Of a stretch of 64,000 nucleotides of DNA, positions 32,206-44,636 are shown piece by piece; position 1 is the first letter of the stretch; the number at the start of each line of letters is the position of its first letter. Source of the stretch: Marchantia polymorpha subsp. ruderalis. Its lineage: Eukaryota; Streptophyta; Marchantiopsida; Marchantiales; Marchantiaceae. The translations under genes were made by a program, and so were the position numbers. A model generated the notes under the pieces. The model was not told where the DNA came from. It was given only the letters and a program-made list of their open reading frames with translations, and did not search any database. The stretch is taken from positions 20,299,501-20,363,500 of the forward strand of contig AP031355.1 in the NCBI GenBank assembly GCA_037833965.1. Direction: 5' to 3'.

Positions 32206-34512
32206 TGTAATAACCCACCAAAGGCTAAAACTGCAGTATGGTGGTAAAAAGATCGAACCCACAGGGACAGAGGCAACACACAGAGTAAAAAGTGTCACGT
32301 TTAACAGACTTTTGTAGAGTTTGAATTCTCAGGCGACTGTCACTCCCAGAAATACTGCAGTGCTCGACTCGGAGGCTCGACTCGGAGGATGCTCGGAGGA
32401 TGCACAGTTGAGCGTAGTCACTCAACACACACACACACACACCTGAAACTGGCAAAAGCACAACTCGGAGGTCGGTCAAGACCTCCGCTTCGGATTTCAG
32501 GGGGAAAGTGTCTCAAAAGTTCACTCAGAGGTTCTGCAGGTAGTGACTCCCACTCCGGCTTTTACTGCCCTTCCGCCAGGAACTAGCGTAGGGAACCCGG
32601 ACTGGACTTCCCACTTCGGAACGAAGCCCCTTCATACGCCGTGGACGTCACCCTCGACTCACACCAACCGCAGGGGGTACAGGCCCGACTGAGAACTTAA
32701 CTGAGACACAATCCAGTAACACACACACACAACCTGAATTGCAAACCAAGGCTTACACGAAGTAATAAAACTTCACTTTGGCATTCAGGGGAAACTTCCC
32801 GTAGGAGTACAATCAGGATATGTCACTCGAAGGAGTAAGGGGAAACTGTTCAAGTATCTAACTCGCAGCCGGCTCTGAGCATCAGAAATCACCCGCAGGT
32901 GCAGATCCGCACTACTCAAGTCTCTAATCGGTACTAGCTCTGAACATTCAGCCGAAGGCCTTCAACTACAACATACGGTAACTTCGCTATGCTGCAGCTT
33001 CTCTACGTGGTGCCAGGACCAAAATGCACAAACACGCCAAGAAAGTGAGTTCCTGATCTGCACTTCCGAAACTGGAAGAGTCCCAGGGCAAAACGCCTTG
33101 AACTACTTTATACTCTCTAAGGTCCTTACTAACACTACGCTACCCGCTAGGGTGCGAGCCGCAACAGATCCTACACCTGAGGAGTCGGCGGCTACCTTCC
33201 CCTCTAACTTACAACCTAAATCTAACCCTAACCCTAAATCTGAATCCTAAGCCTACTGGACAGAGCCGCCACCGTCTTTACATCCGAGATCTGAGTCTGA
33301 ATATTTGCAAGCATGCGTGGCCGACTAAGATCAACGGCCCCACCAAATTTCAGATCCATCCGACCGTCCATCGCAAAGATATGGACTCCGCAAGATCTCT
33401 GAACCGCATCCGGTTTGCCGACCTCGAGTTCGCCGACTCCGAGTTTGCCGACTTGAAGTTCGCCGACCTCGAGTTTGCCGACCTCAAGTTCGCCGACTCC
33501 GAGTTCTCCGAAGGCGTTGACCGCCGAAGACGCACTTCCGCACCTTTGCCTATTTGTAACAGTCACTCCCGACACCCATAACTCACAGATCCTTGATCCG
33601 TTTCAAGAGTTCTTGGGCTTGTTGGAGCGAGCGCGTCGAGCTCTTTCTAACGAGACCCTAACTGAGTCAAACCGTTACGAGTTGAAAGAGTTATGCCGGT
33701 TTTATCCTTCGCCAAAGGCACACTGTCGAAGGCTTGTTATCTGTTATCGCCGAAGGCACCCGCACGATGTTTCGCCGACTCCGAGTTCTCTGACCTCAAG
33801 TTTGCCGACTCCGAGTTTGCTGACTTGAAGTTCGCCGACCTCGAGTTCGCCGACCTCAAGTTTGCCGACTCCGAGTTTGCTGACTTGAAGTTCTTTGACC
33901 TCGAGTTTGCCAACCTCAAGTTTGCCGACTCCGAGTTTGCTGATTTGAAGTTCTTTGACCTCGAGTTCGCCGACCTCAAGTTTGCCAACTCCGAGTTCTC
34001 CGACCTCAAGTTCGCTGACTTCGAGTTCTCCGACTCCGAGTTTTCCGACTTGAAGTTGACCCAAAGACGTCCGTCGCGGAAGGCGAACATCCAGGGCCGA
34101 AGGTGGATATTCTGCCGACGACGAACTCCTTCCGCCTATCCGTAGGCGTTCTCCTTCGCATCTTCCGACAGTCACAACTCCCTGAGTCCTCATCCGTTCC
34201 AGGCGTTCTTGGGCTCGTTAGAACAAGCGCCTCGAGCTCTTTCCAACGAAACCCTAAGTAACTCAAGGCGTTAAGAATTGAGGAAGTTATGAGTGATCTA
34301 CCGCCGAAGGTGCTCGAGGCGAGTCTTGCAGCGTGAACCGCCCGTTCCATTCCAAGCGTTCCACTGTGGCCTAAGCCCAAAACCCCTTGACTGTCCTCGA
34401 TCCTCTTTTCACTCTGGCTTTGCGTACCGATTACTATTTACAGCTGCTACCACGGTACTTACTAATCAAAAATGTTTTAGTTCCGGCGAAAAACAAAAAG
34501 TGGGTTACCACA
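32206..34512 (-). mobile_element. Element B: LTR-like TG...CA fossil (2,307 bp), non-coding type
   Basis: A close relative of A in opposite orientation, 404 bp away. The plus strand starts TGTAATAACCCACC and ends GTGGGTTACCACA. It is flanked by CTAAT at 32201-32205 and 34513-34517, and copy 1 at about 11462-11475 (CTTTGTACTAATCC) is the empty site. It has the same internal plan as A: minisatellites, modules, telomere-like run and TATA box. Looks whole. Confidence 0.85.
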
Positions 34513-36307
34513 CTAATCCTTATCGTGTGATGTGCAGAACTGTGATAGCCAGGAGACTTCACTGCTGTGCTCTGATTTAAGAAAACAACAAGCTTGTTGC
34601 TGGGTATGCAGATAGATGGATGCTGGAGTCGAGATTTCATTTATCTTTTATGATTCATCCATATGGCACATGATCTTTGCTCACATTATCTAAAGAAGTG
34701 AGCCCCTTCAGTACCGAAAGGCAGACGACTTTTATGACGGAGTCCTGGTCTTCTAAATCTGTGTTGTAATGCTGGGGACCAGCAGCAGATAGCATCAGGC
34801 AAAAATAAAACGAGTGTCTTTGTACACGAAGAAGTCAATGTTCCTACTCACAAGTTTCTGGATACCTCCCAAACAGAGTCTTGCTGTCTATTAGAGGCTA
34901 TTTTCAATTACAAGGCACATGATCTTTGTCAGCATCGAGTTTCTTCAATCTCGGATCAGAGATTTGCAGACTTCAGCGAGCAGGTTTGGTTTCAAGGTTG
35001 CAGACTTCAGCGAGCCGCTTCTATATAGAAGAATAGCCTCACAATGCCTTGTCTCTCCCCTTGGAGCTGGCTCGTTTATTGCCTCGAAATATTAGCTCAA
35101 TATTTTGAGGCGAGCTGTAGTAGGACAAGGGTGTGCATTTTTTTAGGTTTGTCGTAAACAACCTAGAAAAGCAGAGAATTCTAAATTCGGTTTGCTTTCA
35201 ACAACCGAAGTTGTTGAAATGTCAAAATGTCTTCTCTTCTCCTTAGCATATGAGTAGTTCGTAGGTCCGGAATACTGGGTGAGGAAACTCTACTCTACCA
35301 CAGTCTTAATAAAGCAAAACAAAACGCCAATGACGTTGTCAAATTTACATGACTGGAGCAGTGTTTGCAACCTTTTTTTTTATATGAATATATGAAGTAC
35401 ATCTTCAACCTCATGCGATAGCCAATTCGATTGTCCCAAAATATCTCGAAAATGTTATATGAAGATCAAAGAACCTGACAATGTTAAGATTTATCAACCC
35501 AAAGCATTGTTGGTGATCCTTACTGGCTGTAGGACGTGTGAAGGTCCAGATTTGTTCGATTTGATTGTGAGGAAATGATCTTAAGTTTGTATGTAGGTTG
35601 AATTCTTTCATGTGGGGAGCTTTCATGACGCATTAACATTTATGATGCACCTTTCATCTAAGATTTTATAACCCTGTTCATCCATAACAGTCATTAAAAA
35701 TGGAAAGAGTGTTTCACCTTACTGTGTTAATGGTTGGTGAAGGTAGAAAGGTTGAGATTTCTTAAAGATAGAACCGAGGAAAGTCTCAGGTACGAAGACA
35801 GAAACAAATATTTTTTCCCCAAGTTTCTTCCATAGAGTGTATTCCGAGGGTTAGTACTTGTTGGACACGTGTAGATCGTGTAAAATTTTACAGGATCTAA
35901 TTCCAACAAGGTCCAATGTTTTTGTGAAATTTCTTTCATAGTAACACAATTAACACCCGTTTGATCATATTTAGCATATGTTGGACTCTCCTACTGGAGT
36001 ATTGATACCGGTAAAAAAACTGATATTTGGAAGTATCGGAGATGATATTTATGTATCAGTCTTTGGATTAAGTTAAAAAGTATAGGAAAGAATGGGTCCC
36101 CTTCGGAACGTTCACTGAACATATGACTCAACTGCAAGCGGCCTTCTGAGTTGAAGTTCAAAGTTCAGTAGGGTATGGTTAAAAACCAAATATACTTTTT
36201 TATAGAGAATCAAACGAATGAATAAAAATAACGCCATGAAAAAAAATTGATAAGAGTGGGAAACATGGACAGCAAAGACTTAGTTCTTCGCTTCATGTGG
36301 CAAGGAT

Positions 36308-36617
36308 AATTCCTAGGCTCTCTTTGCAGCCGGACTGTCAGCCATATTTCCACAAGAGCACTCAAATCTTCTACCTCAACAGTAATTGGCTACAGCAGAG
36401 TGAGCAACTTGTGCAAATTGTGAAAGCCTCCATGCATTTGATTTTGTATCAAGCAGTCGAGGATACGTCATAGCTGAGTAATATAGCTAAGCTATGACGT
36501 GTCTTTGATGTCTTGAAAGTATTTTAATACATCAAAGATGACTTCTCGGAGAGTCCAACCGTTTGAGATACCCCACTCGTGAAAAAGTGGGATTGAAAAG
36601 AAGTCACAATTGGAGAC
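36308..36617. other. Inverted fragment of 14790-14970 plus unassigned DNA
   Basis: TCTCTTTGCAGCCGGACTG and the following ~200 bp mirror 14790-14970. The last ~75 bp before element C are unassigned. Confidence 0.6.
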
Positions 36618-39253
36618 TATGGTAACCCACTTTTTGTTTTTTGTCTGAACAAAAACATTTTTGAATAGTAAGTACTGCGGCAGCAGCTGTAAATAGTAAT
36701 TGGTACGCGAAAACAGAGTAAAAAGAGGATCGAGGACAGTCAAGGGGTTTTGGGCTTAGGCCACAGTGAGACGCTTGGAACGGAACGGGCGGTTCATGCT
36801 GCAGGATCCGCTTCGAGCACCTTCGGCGGTAGATCACTCATAACTTTCTCAATTCGTAACGCTTTGAGTTGCTTTGTGTCTTGTTGGTAAGAGCTCAACG
36901 CGCTGGTTCCAACGAGCCCAAGAACTTGTGAAACAGATGAGAGATCACTGAGTTATGAGTGGCGGAAGTTTCTGATATAGAGGGGACTTCGGCCTCTGCA
37001 CGGGCGAGCCTCCACGTACGGACAAGCCTCCACGGACGGGCGAGCCTCCACGGACGGACACCTGCGCACGGACGCGGACGGCCTGTGGGTAGAACACGGA
37101 CGCCTGCGGATAGGCGAACGCCTTCGGCGGAAGAGTAAAAACCGTAACTTTCTCAATTCTTAACGGTTTGACTTAGTTAGGGTCTTGTTGGAAAGACCTC
37201 GCAACGCTCGTTCTAACGACACCAAGAACTTTTGGAACGGATAAGGCGTCACTGAGTTATGAGCGTCGAAAGCGGCTGTCATGGTTAGGAGAGAGGCCTT
37301 CGGCGTTAACATATAGAGGAGCCTTCGGCGTTAACAGTTAGAGGGGCCTTCGGCCCAAGGCGGCCTGCGAGTAGGCGGCTTGCGTGTAGGACGCGTGGGA
37401 CCCACAGTCCTTGGATTTTGGAGAAGGAATTTTGGCCTAGGTTCAGAGATCTTGCGGGGCTCATATCTTTGCGATGGACGGTCGGCTGGATCTGAAATTT
37501 TGTGGGGCCGTTGATCTCGGCTGGCCACGCATGCCTGCAAATTTTCAGCCTCAGATCTTGGATGGGAAGGCGCTGGCGGCTCTGTACAGTAGGCTTAGGA
37601 TTCAGATTTAGGGTTAGGGTTAGATCTAGGTTGTAAGTTAGAGGGGAAGGCAGCCGCCGTCTCCTCAGGTGTAGGATCTGTTGCGGCTCGCACCATGGTA
37701 GTGCAGTGTAGTGTTAGTTAGGACTTAGAAGGTATAAAATAGTTCCAGGCGTTTTGCCTGGGGTTATTTCCCAACATCAGAAGTGCAGATCAGGAACTCA
37801 TTTTCTCTGCGTGTTTGAATCCTTAGTTCTGTCACCACGCAAGAGGAGTTACAACTTGGCGTTCCGCATTTTGTAGCTGAAGGCTTCCGGCCGAATGTTC
37901 AGAGCTAGTACATTGGTTAGAGACTTGAGTAGTTCGGATCTACAACTGCGGGTGATTGCCGATGCTCAGAGCCAGTGACTAGTTAGATACTTGAATAGTT
38001 TCGCCCCTACACCTTCGAGTGCTTGTTTCTGATTGTACTCCTTTGGGATTTTTCCCCTGAATGCCAAAGTGAAGTTTTGTTACTTCGTGTAAGCCTTGGT
38101 TGTAAATTCAGGTTACGCTGCAGCAGGTGTGTAATAACCCACCAAAGGCTAAAACTGCAGTATGGTGGTAAAAAGATCGAACCCACAGGGACAGAGGCAA
38201 CACACAGAGTAAAAGTGTCACGTTTAACAGACTTTTGTAGAGTTTGAATTCTAGGCGACTGTCACTCCCAGAAATACTGCAGTGCTCGACTCGGAGGCTC
38301 GACTCGGAGGAGGATCTCAACTCGGAGGATGCTCGGAGGATGCACGGTACAGCGTGGTCACTCAACACACACACACACACACACACCTGAAACTGGCAAA
38401 AAGCACAACTCGGAGGTCGGTCAGGACCTCCGCTTTGGATTTCAGGAGGAAAGTGTCTCACAAGTTCACTCAGAGGTTCTGCAGGTAGTGCCTCCCACTC
38501 CGGCTTTTACTGCCCTTCCGCCAGGAACTAGCGGGGGTACCCGGACTGGACTTCCCACTTCGGAACGAAGCCTCTACATACGTCGTGGACGTCACCTTCG
38601 ACTATCACACCAAACGCAGGGAGTGCAGACCCGACTGAGAACTTACTGAAAACACAATCCAGTAACACACACACAACCTGAATTACAAACCAAGGTTTAC
38701 ACGAAGTAATGAAACTTCACATTGGCATTCAGGGGAAACTTCCCATAGGAGTACAATCAGGATATGTCACTCGAAGGAGTAAGGGGGAACTGTTCAAGTA
38801 TCTAACTCGCAGCCGGCTCTGAGCATCAGAAATCACCCGCAGGTGCAGATCCGCACTACTCAAGTCTCTAACCGGGTGCTAGCTCTGAACATTCAGCCGA
38901 AGGCCTTCAACTACAACATACGGTAACTTCGCTATGCTGCAGCTTCTCTACGTGGTGCCAGGACCAAAATGCACAAACACGCTAAGAAAGTGAGTTCCTG
39001 ATCTGCACTTCCGAAACTGGAAGAGTCCCAAGGCAAAACGCCTTGATCTACTTTATACCGTCAAAAGATCCTAACTAGCACTACGCTATCCTATCTACTA
39101 CTCGCAGCATTTGCGCGAAACCAAACTACTCTACTGCACTCGGCAGATCCGGTGCTGCGCCTCCTGCGCGCCGGACTGCTCCGCTTACTGTCTCTACCTT
39201 GCCAGTCTTCCGACCGGCTGCGTAACCCCACGCGTCGGAGCGCTGTGGTGACT

Positions 39254-42200
39254 TGTAATAACCCACTAAAGGCTAAAACTGCAATATAGTGGTAGAAAGG
39301 TCGAACCCACAGGGACAGAGGAACACACAGGGTACAAAGTGTCACGTTTTAACAGACTATTGAGGAGTTTGAATTCTCAGGCAACTGTCACTCCCAGAAA
39401 TACTGCAAGTGTCCACTCGGAGCGCACTCGGAGGTCGCACAGTGCAGCGTAACACACACACACACACACCTGAAACTACAGAAACACAACCCAGAGATCC
39501 GTTAGGACCTCTACTCAAGATTTCAGGGGGGAAAAGTCTCTCGCGAGCACACTCGGCAAAGCTGCGGGCAGTGACTCCCAACTCCGGCTTTTACAACACT
39601 TCCACTAGCTTGCTGCTAGTGTAGGAAACCCGGTTTGGACTGCCTACTTCGGATCGAAGTCACTCCTACGCGGTGAACAACACTCTCAACTCACAAAACG
39701 CGCAGAGAACACAGGTCCGCACTGAAGGACTCACTGAGAAACATTCCAGTAACACAACAACAGTCTATTGAAGAGTTTGAATTCTCAGGCACTTGTCATT
39801 CCCAGAAATACTACAGGGGTTACCCTCAAGGCACCTGCTGCAGCGTAACCTGAATTTACAACCAAGGCTTACACGAAGTAGCAAAACTTCACTTTGGCAT
39901 TCAGGGGAAAAATCCCAAGGGAGTACAATCAGAAAGAAACACTCGAAGGTGTAGGGGCGAAACTGTTCAAGTATCTAACTAGTCACTGGCTCTGAGCATC
40001 GGCAGTCACCCGCAGGTGCAGATCCGAACTACTCAAGTCTCTAACCAATGGACTAGCTCTGAACATTCGGCCGAAGGCCTTCAGCTACAAAATGCGGAAC
40101 GCTAAGTTGTAACTCCTCGTGCGTGGTGACAGAACTCAAGGACACAAACACGCAAAGGAAATGGGTTCCTGATCTATACTTCTGATGGGAAAGAACCCCA
40201 GGCAAAACGCCTGGAACTATTTTATACCTTCTAAGTCCTACCTAACACTACACTGCACTATGCTACACGCCTGCACGGGACCACGCTACACTACACTCCG
40301 CGGAACCTGTGCTACGTCTCCTGCGCGACGGACTGCCGCGCACTAACTCCCTACCCTGCCAGTCTTCCGCTCGACTGCGCAGTCCCAATCGCTGCAACGC
40401 CGCGGACACCTCCACTTCGAGGGCGGACATGGTATCCTGCGCCTTCGACAGAAAAGCATCGAGCTTCTTTGCTACCTTCCGCCGACTCCTACTGTCGCCT
40501 GACAACAACCCGGCTGCGCGAAGTTCAAACTCACGCAGTGTGAGTTTCTCCTGCGCCGCCACTTCCCAGTGGGCGTAGCCCTTGAGACAGTGGGCGACAC
40601 GCCTCGCCGTCTCCACCTTTGTGCGATCTGCCTCCTTCCTGCGATCCTCTTCAACTATCACTAATTGCGATTCGGCCTCAGCACGTTGCGCTCTCAATTC
40701 GCCACACTCTGACTGTAGCCTGCGGATTACCTCCTCATCCGCCTGCCGTGCGAGCTGACACTGTTCTAACAACCGCGTCTGTCGCACGAGCTCCTCTGAC
40801 AAAATCCGATTCTGGGCCTGCTCAGAAATTAGCGCTTCTGTGACCTTCACCTGCTCCTTGGTGAGCTCTTCCAGTTTCCCATCCCTCACCTTCTCGGAGT
40901 ACTTGTAGAATTTCTGATTAAGTTTATACTGACCCCACAAGCATTCATGCTTCTCCTTCAATTCCCTCAACTCCTGGTCCACTCTAGCTAATAGCTTGCT
41001 GGTGTGGACTTTAGTGCGAGTCCGCCTGCGCACTAACTCGATGTAAGATCCCGGCTGAAGTGGGTCGGCGTATTTATCGACTTTGCGATCCAAGTACCTC
41101 AGCAACGGAATCACCTGCTCAGAGAGCGCCGCCGCCGGCGCTCCAACAATTTCCTCCTCCTCCTCCTCGGTGTCCCCTGCTCCTGACATTTCTTCGGTGG
41201 AGCCTCCGTCGTCATCATCCGAGTGGAGAATTTCAGTCGCCATTGATTGCGTCGGCGACTGACCCGAGTGGGGCTGCACGTCGTCGACGTGTGCTGCCTG
41301 CGAAGGCACGGCTGCAGCCTCGCTGCTCTTCGCCAAAATGTCTAAGGCGGTAGGCGAATGTGCCCGTGCTGCATCCCCGCCGCCCGCTTGTTGGTCGTCT
41401 ACCGTGTCCTCTCTGCCGCCGACGCCCGCCGCTGAAGGCGATCGAGCGGAGGGTGGCTGCGCGGGGTTTGATTGCGCATCGCGCATCGAAATTTCATCCC
41501 GCGGACAGTCACTCCGCTCCTCCGTCTGTTGCTGCTCCCTTGATCGGTCCGCGGGGGCTGTGCTTAGCCTGTGCGCAGGCGCAAATGCCGGCGCCTTGTC
41601 CGCCGCAGGCGTAGCGCCGCGGACGTCCATCGCCAAAGGCGACATGGCCGGGGGCCGCTCGCCCGATGTCCCTTGGCCCTGAGGCCCTACCTACCTGATG
41701 CTTCTTCCTGAGGCCCTACCTACCTACCTGAGGCCCTACCTGATGCTTCTCTGGCGACGCACTTCCTTTCTCCGTCGCAATCGTCGCCGTGTCCGCACTG
41801 TTGGCTGGTAACACCAGTCTGCGTGCCTTCTGCTTCGGCCGGCTGTATGACTCGTACAACGGCCGCGGTCGAATGGGAGCAGAGGGTTCTTGATGCTGCT
41901 CCTCTTCGGACTCTTCTCTCCATCGCCGCTTCCGCGGCACTCGTGCTGCAGGAGTGTTTCTCCCTTCGTCCCTCCGCCTTGATGGGGTAGAAGTCGGTGA
42001 CTCCTCTGCATCAGTGTCGACCTCATTCTCCCGCACATACTTCCCGGGATGGTCGACGGACAACGGCGGAAAATGCTCAAGCTCTGCCGCTGTCAAACAA
42101 TTCCGCTGTCGATAAAAATTGATGAGGAAAGGAGAGAGATGGTTTAGAGTCCCCCCCTTCTCCTCAAAAGCGTGCTGTCGCATCACCCTGTGCAGGATGC

Positions 42201-44201
42201 TCGCCCAGTGAATTGGAGTTCCCTCGATGACGCACTCCACAAAAGAGACCTGCCACAATGTGATGTAGCAGGCGCGGTGTGGCTGCAGTAATTGCATCAG
42301 CGCCGCGGACAAAGTCCGGCGAAATCGATCCTTGTAATCACGGGTCCTGTACCCATTCTTGGTAGACCTCCCGGTCTTGAACAGCTCCACGAATTGCGCC
42401 TCTTCCTGCTTGGTCACCTTGATGCTCTCACTGTCGAAGAGGAGATGCCCTGGCATGCCGGCACATCTTCCCAATGCCTGCGCCCAATCTTGGACTGTCC
42501 ACCGATCAACATGCGGACGCAATCCGCGCGAGGGTGGTCCCTGTGGCTCTAGCCACTCGCGCACCATATCCGCACAGATGTAGTTCCATCCCCATAGCAA
42601 GAAATCGAGCTTTCTTGCTATCAAGCGCTCCTCGAAAGCGCGCAGCCCGTTCTGTGGTAGGCGAAGCGGCAGCATCCGCAATCTGCCCGGTCTCGTCATT
42701 GCGTTCCTGGAGTTCGCTCGCCCGCTCATTCTACTTCCGCACCGCTCGAGCTCCTTTCTCTCTCGGCAAACTCTAATCGCCCTCAATTCCAAATCACGCG
42801 CACTCACTTCTCCCTCAATCACCAAGAAATCCCCTGTGCGGCGACGTCGAGAATGTTTAGCAGCCAGCAGATGGACGCGCGCAGCTCGCACAAGAGATTG
42901 GAATCGCGAATTCAAGAATGGGACGCTCTCCGCCGCTCGGTCGAAGGTCATGGTCGGCTCTTGCTCGTGGAGGACGTCTCACTTGATGGCCGCGCCGGCT
43001 CTACGCTGGAACGGTCTCCGCTCTCACGCGCGGCTTCACGCTCCGCCGTCGCCGATTAAACTCTCACGCTCGAATTGGCGGATTTGAACTCCGCGAGCGT
43101 ACTACCCCGCGGACATGGGAGCGCAGCGCCGAAGGCGAGTTTTCCGCCTTGCGCGGTACACTTGTTCGTACCGCCCCTCAGCCAATCCCCTTCTGCCTCG
43201 ACGCGTGTGTCCGCATGTCGGACAAAAGTTCAACTCCTGCCTGTGCGCAGGCAGACTCCTCGGCGGATTCTCCGCCGGCGCGGAACTTCATCCTCCTGTG
43301 CACAGGCGCTCGCCTGTGCGCAGGCGAATTCCGTCCGCGGCGTCGCGCTGGCGCGGAAGGCGTTGACCGTGGTCAGCCGTCTCCGTCCAGACTGTCCGTT
43401 CCTTGTCTCTTCGTCGGCGCTTCCGCCGCCGCAACTCCGTCCGTCCAAGAGCGCATCCACCCGTCCCGTCCGCATGGTCCTTACGGATTTGATTATTCTG
43501 GCGGCTCCTTGCTCGTCCGCGGCGCTGTGCTGGCGCAGAAGGCGCCGTACACTTTCTACCTCACAAGGCGCATTTCTAGGGCCCAAGGCGGATTTCCCGC
43601 CGACGCTGAAACGCCTGTGCACAGGCGAACGCCTGTGCGTAGGCGGACTTCGCGCCTCCCCAAACCCTACTTCGCCTGTGCACAGGCGAACTTCCTTCGT
43701 CCGCGCATAGGGCGATTCTTGATCCCCCTTCCGCGTAGGCGTAATTCCCGCCGGTGGCGAACTCCTTCCGCCGAAGGCGAACGTCTACGTATCTTCCAAT
43801 AGGGATAACTCCCTAAGTCCTCATCCGTTCCAAGCGTTCTTGGACTCGTTGGAATCAGTGCGTCGAGCTCTTTCCATCGAGCCCCTAACTTGGTCAAGGC
43901 GCCCGAGGGTTGACCTAAATATGAAGGATTTCCCTACCGCCGCCGCGGACGCAACTTCCGAAGGCGGGTTTTGCGCCTTGCGCCGCAGGGATTCCTAACT
44001 GCAGAGCTCGCAGGGAGGGTGGTGCCCATCCTTACTGCTGCACCCCAAATCCTAGATTCTACAAGATCCCTCGAGAATCCCCGCGATCTTCCGGATTCAC
44101 TCTGTTTTGATGCACCGAAGGCTATTTACATTGCTGCCAGGGTACAGTTTTTTCCAAAAATGTTTTAATTTCCGCAAAATTACCAAAAGTGGGGTACCAC
44201 A
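39254..44201 (-). mobile_element. Element E: coding-type LTR-like fossil (4,948 bp), inserted in D
   Basis: Ends are TGTAATAACCCAC and GGGGTACCACA, flanked by TGACT at 39249-39253 and 44202-44206. The uninterrupted relative H (TCACTTCCGACT near 55290) shows the empty site. It belongs to the CACTAAAG subtype. The 5' third (43050-44200) is crowded with palindromic words such as GCCTGTGCGCAGGC. One structured module lies at about 43800-43925, the TATA box is near 40223 and the tail is 39254-40190. It is the youngest of this nest. Confidence 0.85.
40263..42699 (-). pseudogene. Coding region of element E: transposon-type protein with coiled coil
   Basis: The coding region has an N-terminal conserved domain starting near MLPLRLPQNGLRAFEERL and including LDFLLWGWNY, MVREWLEP, DRWTVQDWAQALGRCAG, NGYRTRDYKDRFRR and LNHLSPFLINFYR. 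A Ser/Pro/Arg-rich acidic linker follows, then a C-terminal coiled coil with heptad-like LSEELVRQTRLLEQCQLAR and the block LKGYAHWEVAAQEKLTLREF. The domain order and the GTPIHWASILH...LSPFLINFY pattern recall the putative plant transposon/plant mobile domain group, a tentative comparison. Appears broken about once. Confidence 0.65.
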
Positions 44202-44636
44202 TGACTTCCGACTGTAAGTGCGCCATAGTGTCGCGCGCACCCGACAAGAAGGTTTCTAATTTTCTCGCCACTCGCCGCCGACTCCGACTGTCACCCTCCG
44301 TCAATGCCGCCGCCCGAAGCTCGAACTCCCTGAGTGTGATCCTCTCTTGAGCTGCCACCTCCCAATGGGCGTATCCTTTTAGACAACGAGTCACCTGTGC
44401 CGCCAACTCTCCTCGCGCCCTGCAGCTGCTCTCCACCTCTGCCAGCTGCATTTCTAATTCCGCACGTTGTGCCCTCAAATCCGAGCACTCGGATTGCAAG
44501 TTGCGCAACAACTCCTCATCCTCCTTGCGGGCTCTTTGACTTTCTTCTAAGGCGCGTGTCTGGCGCGCAAGCTCGGCTGCTAGGACTTGGTTCTGTCTCC
44601 GCTCCTCCTGCAATTCCGACTCGATCTTTGCCCGTA

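Larger units (their letters stand above)
29360..36307 (+). repeat. Segmental duplication, copy 2, split by elements A and B
   Basis: 29360-29443, 31807-32205 and 34518-36307 together reproduce 10918-13327 in direct orientation. Both breaks fall exactly at insertions flanked by 5-bp duplications, so the duplication came first and the insertions later. Confidence 0.85.
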
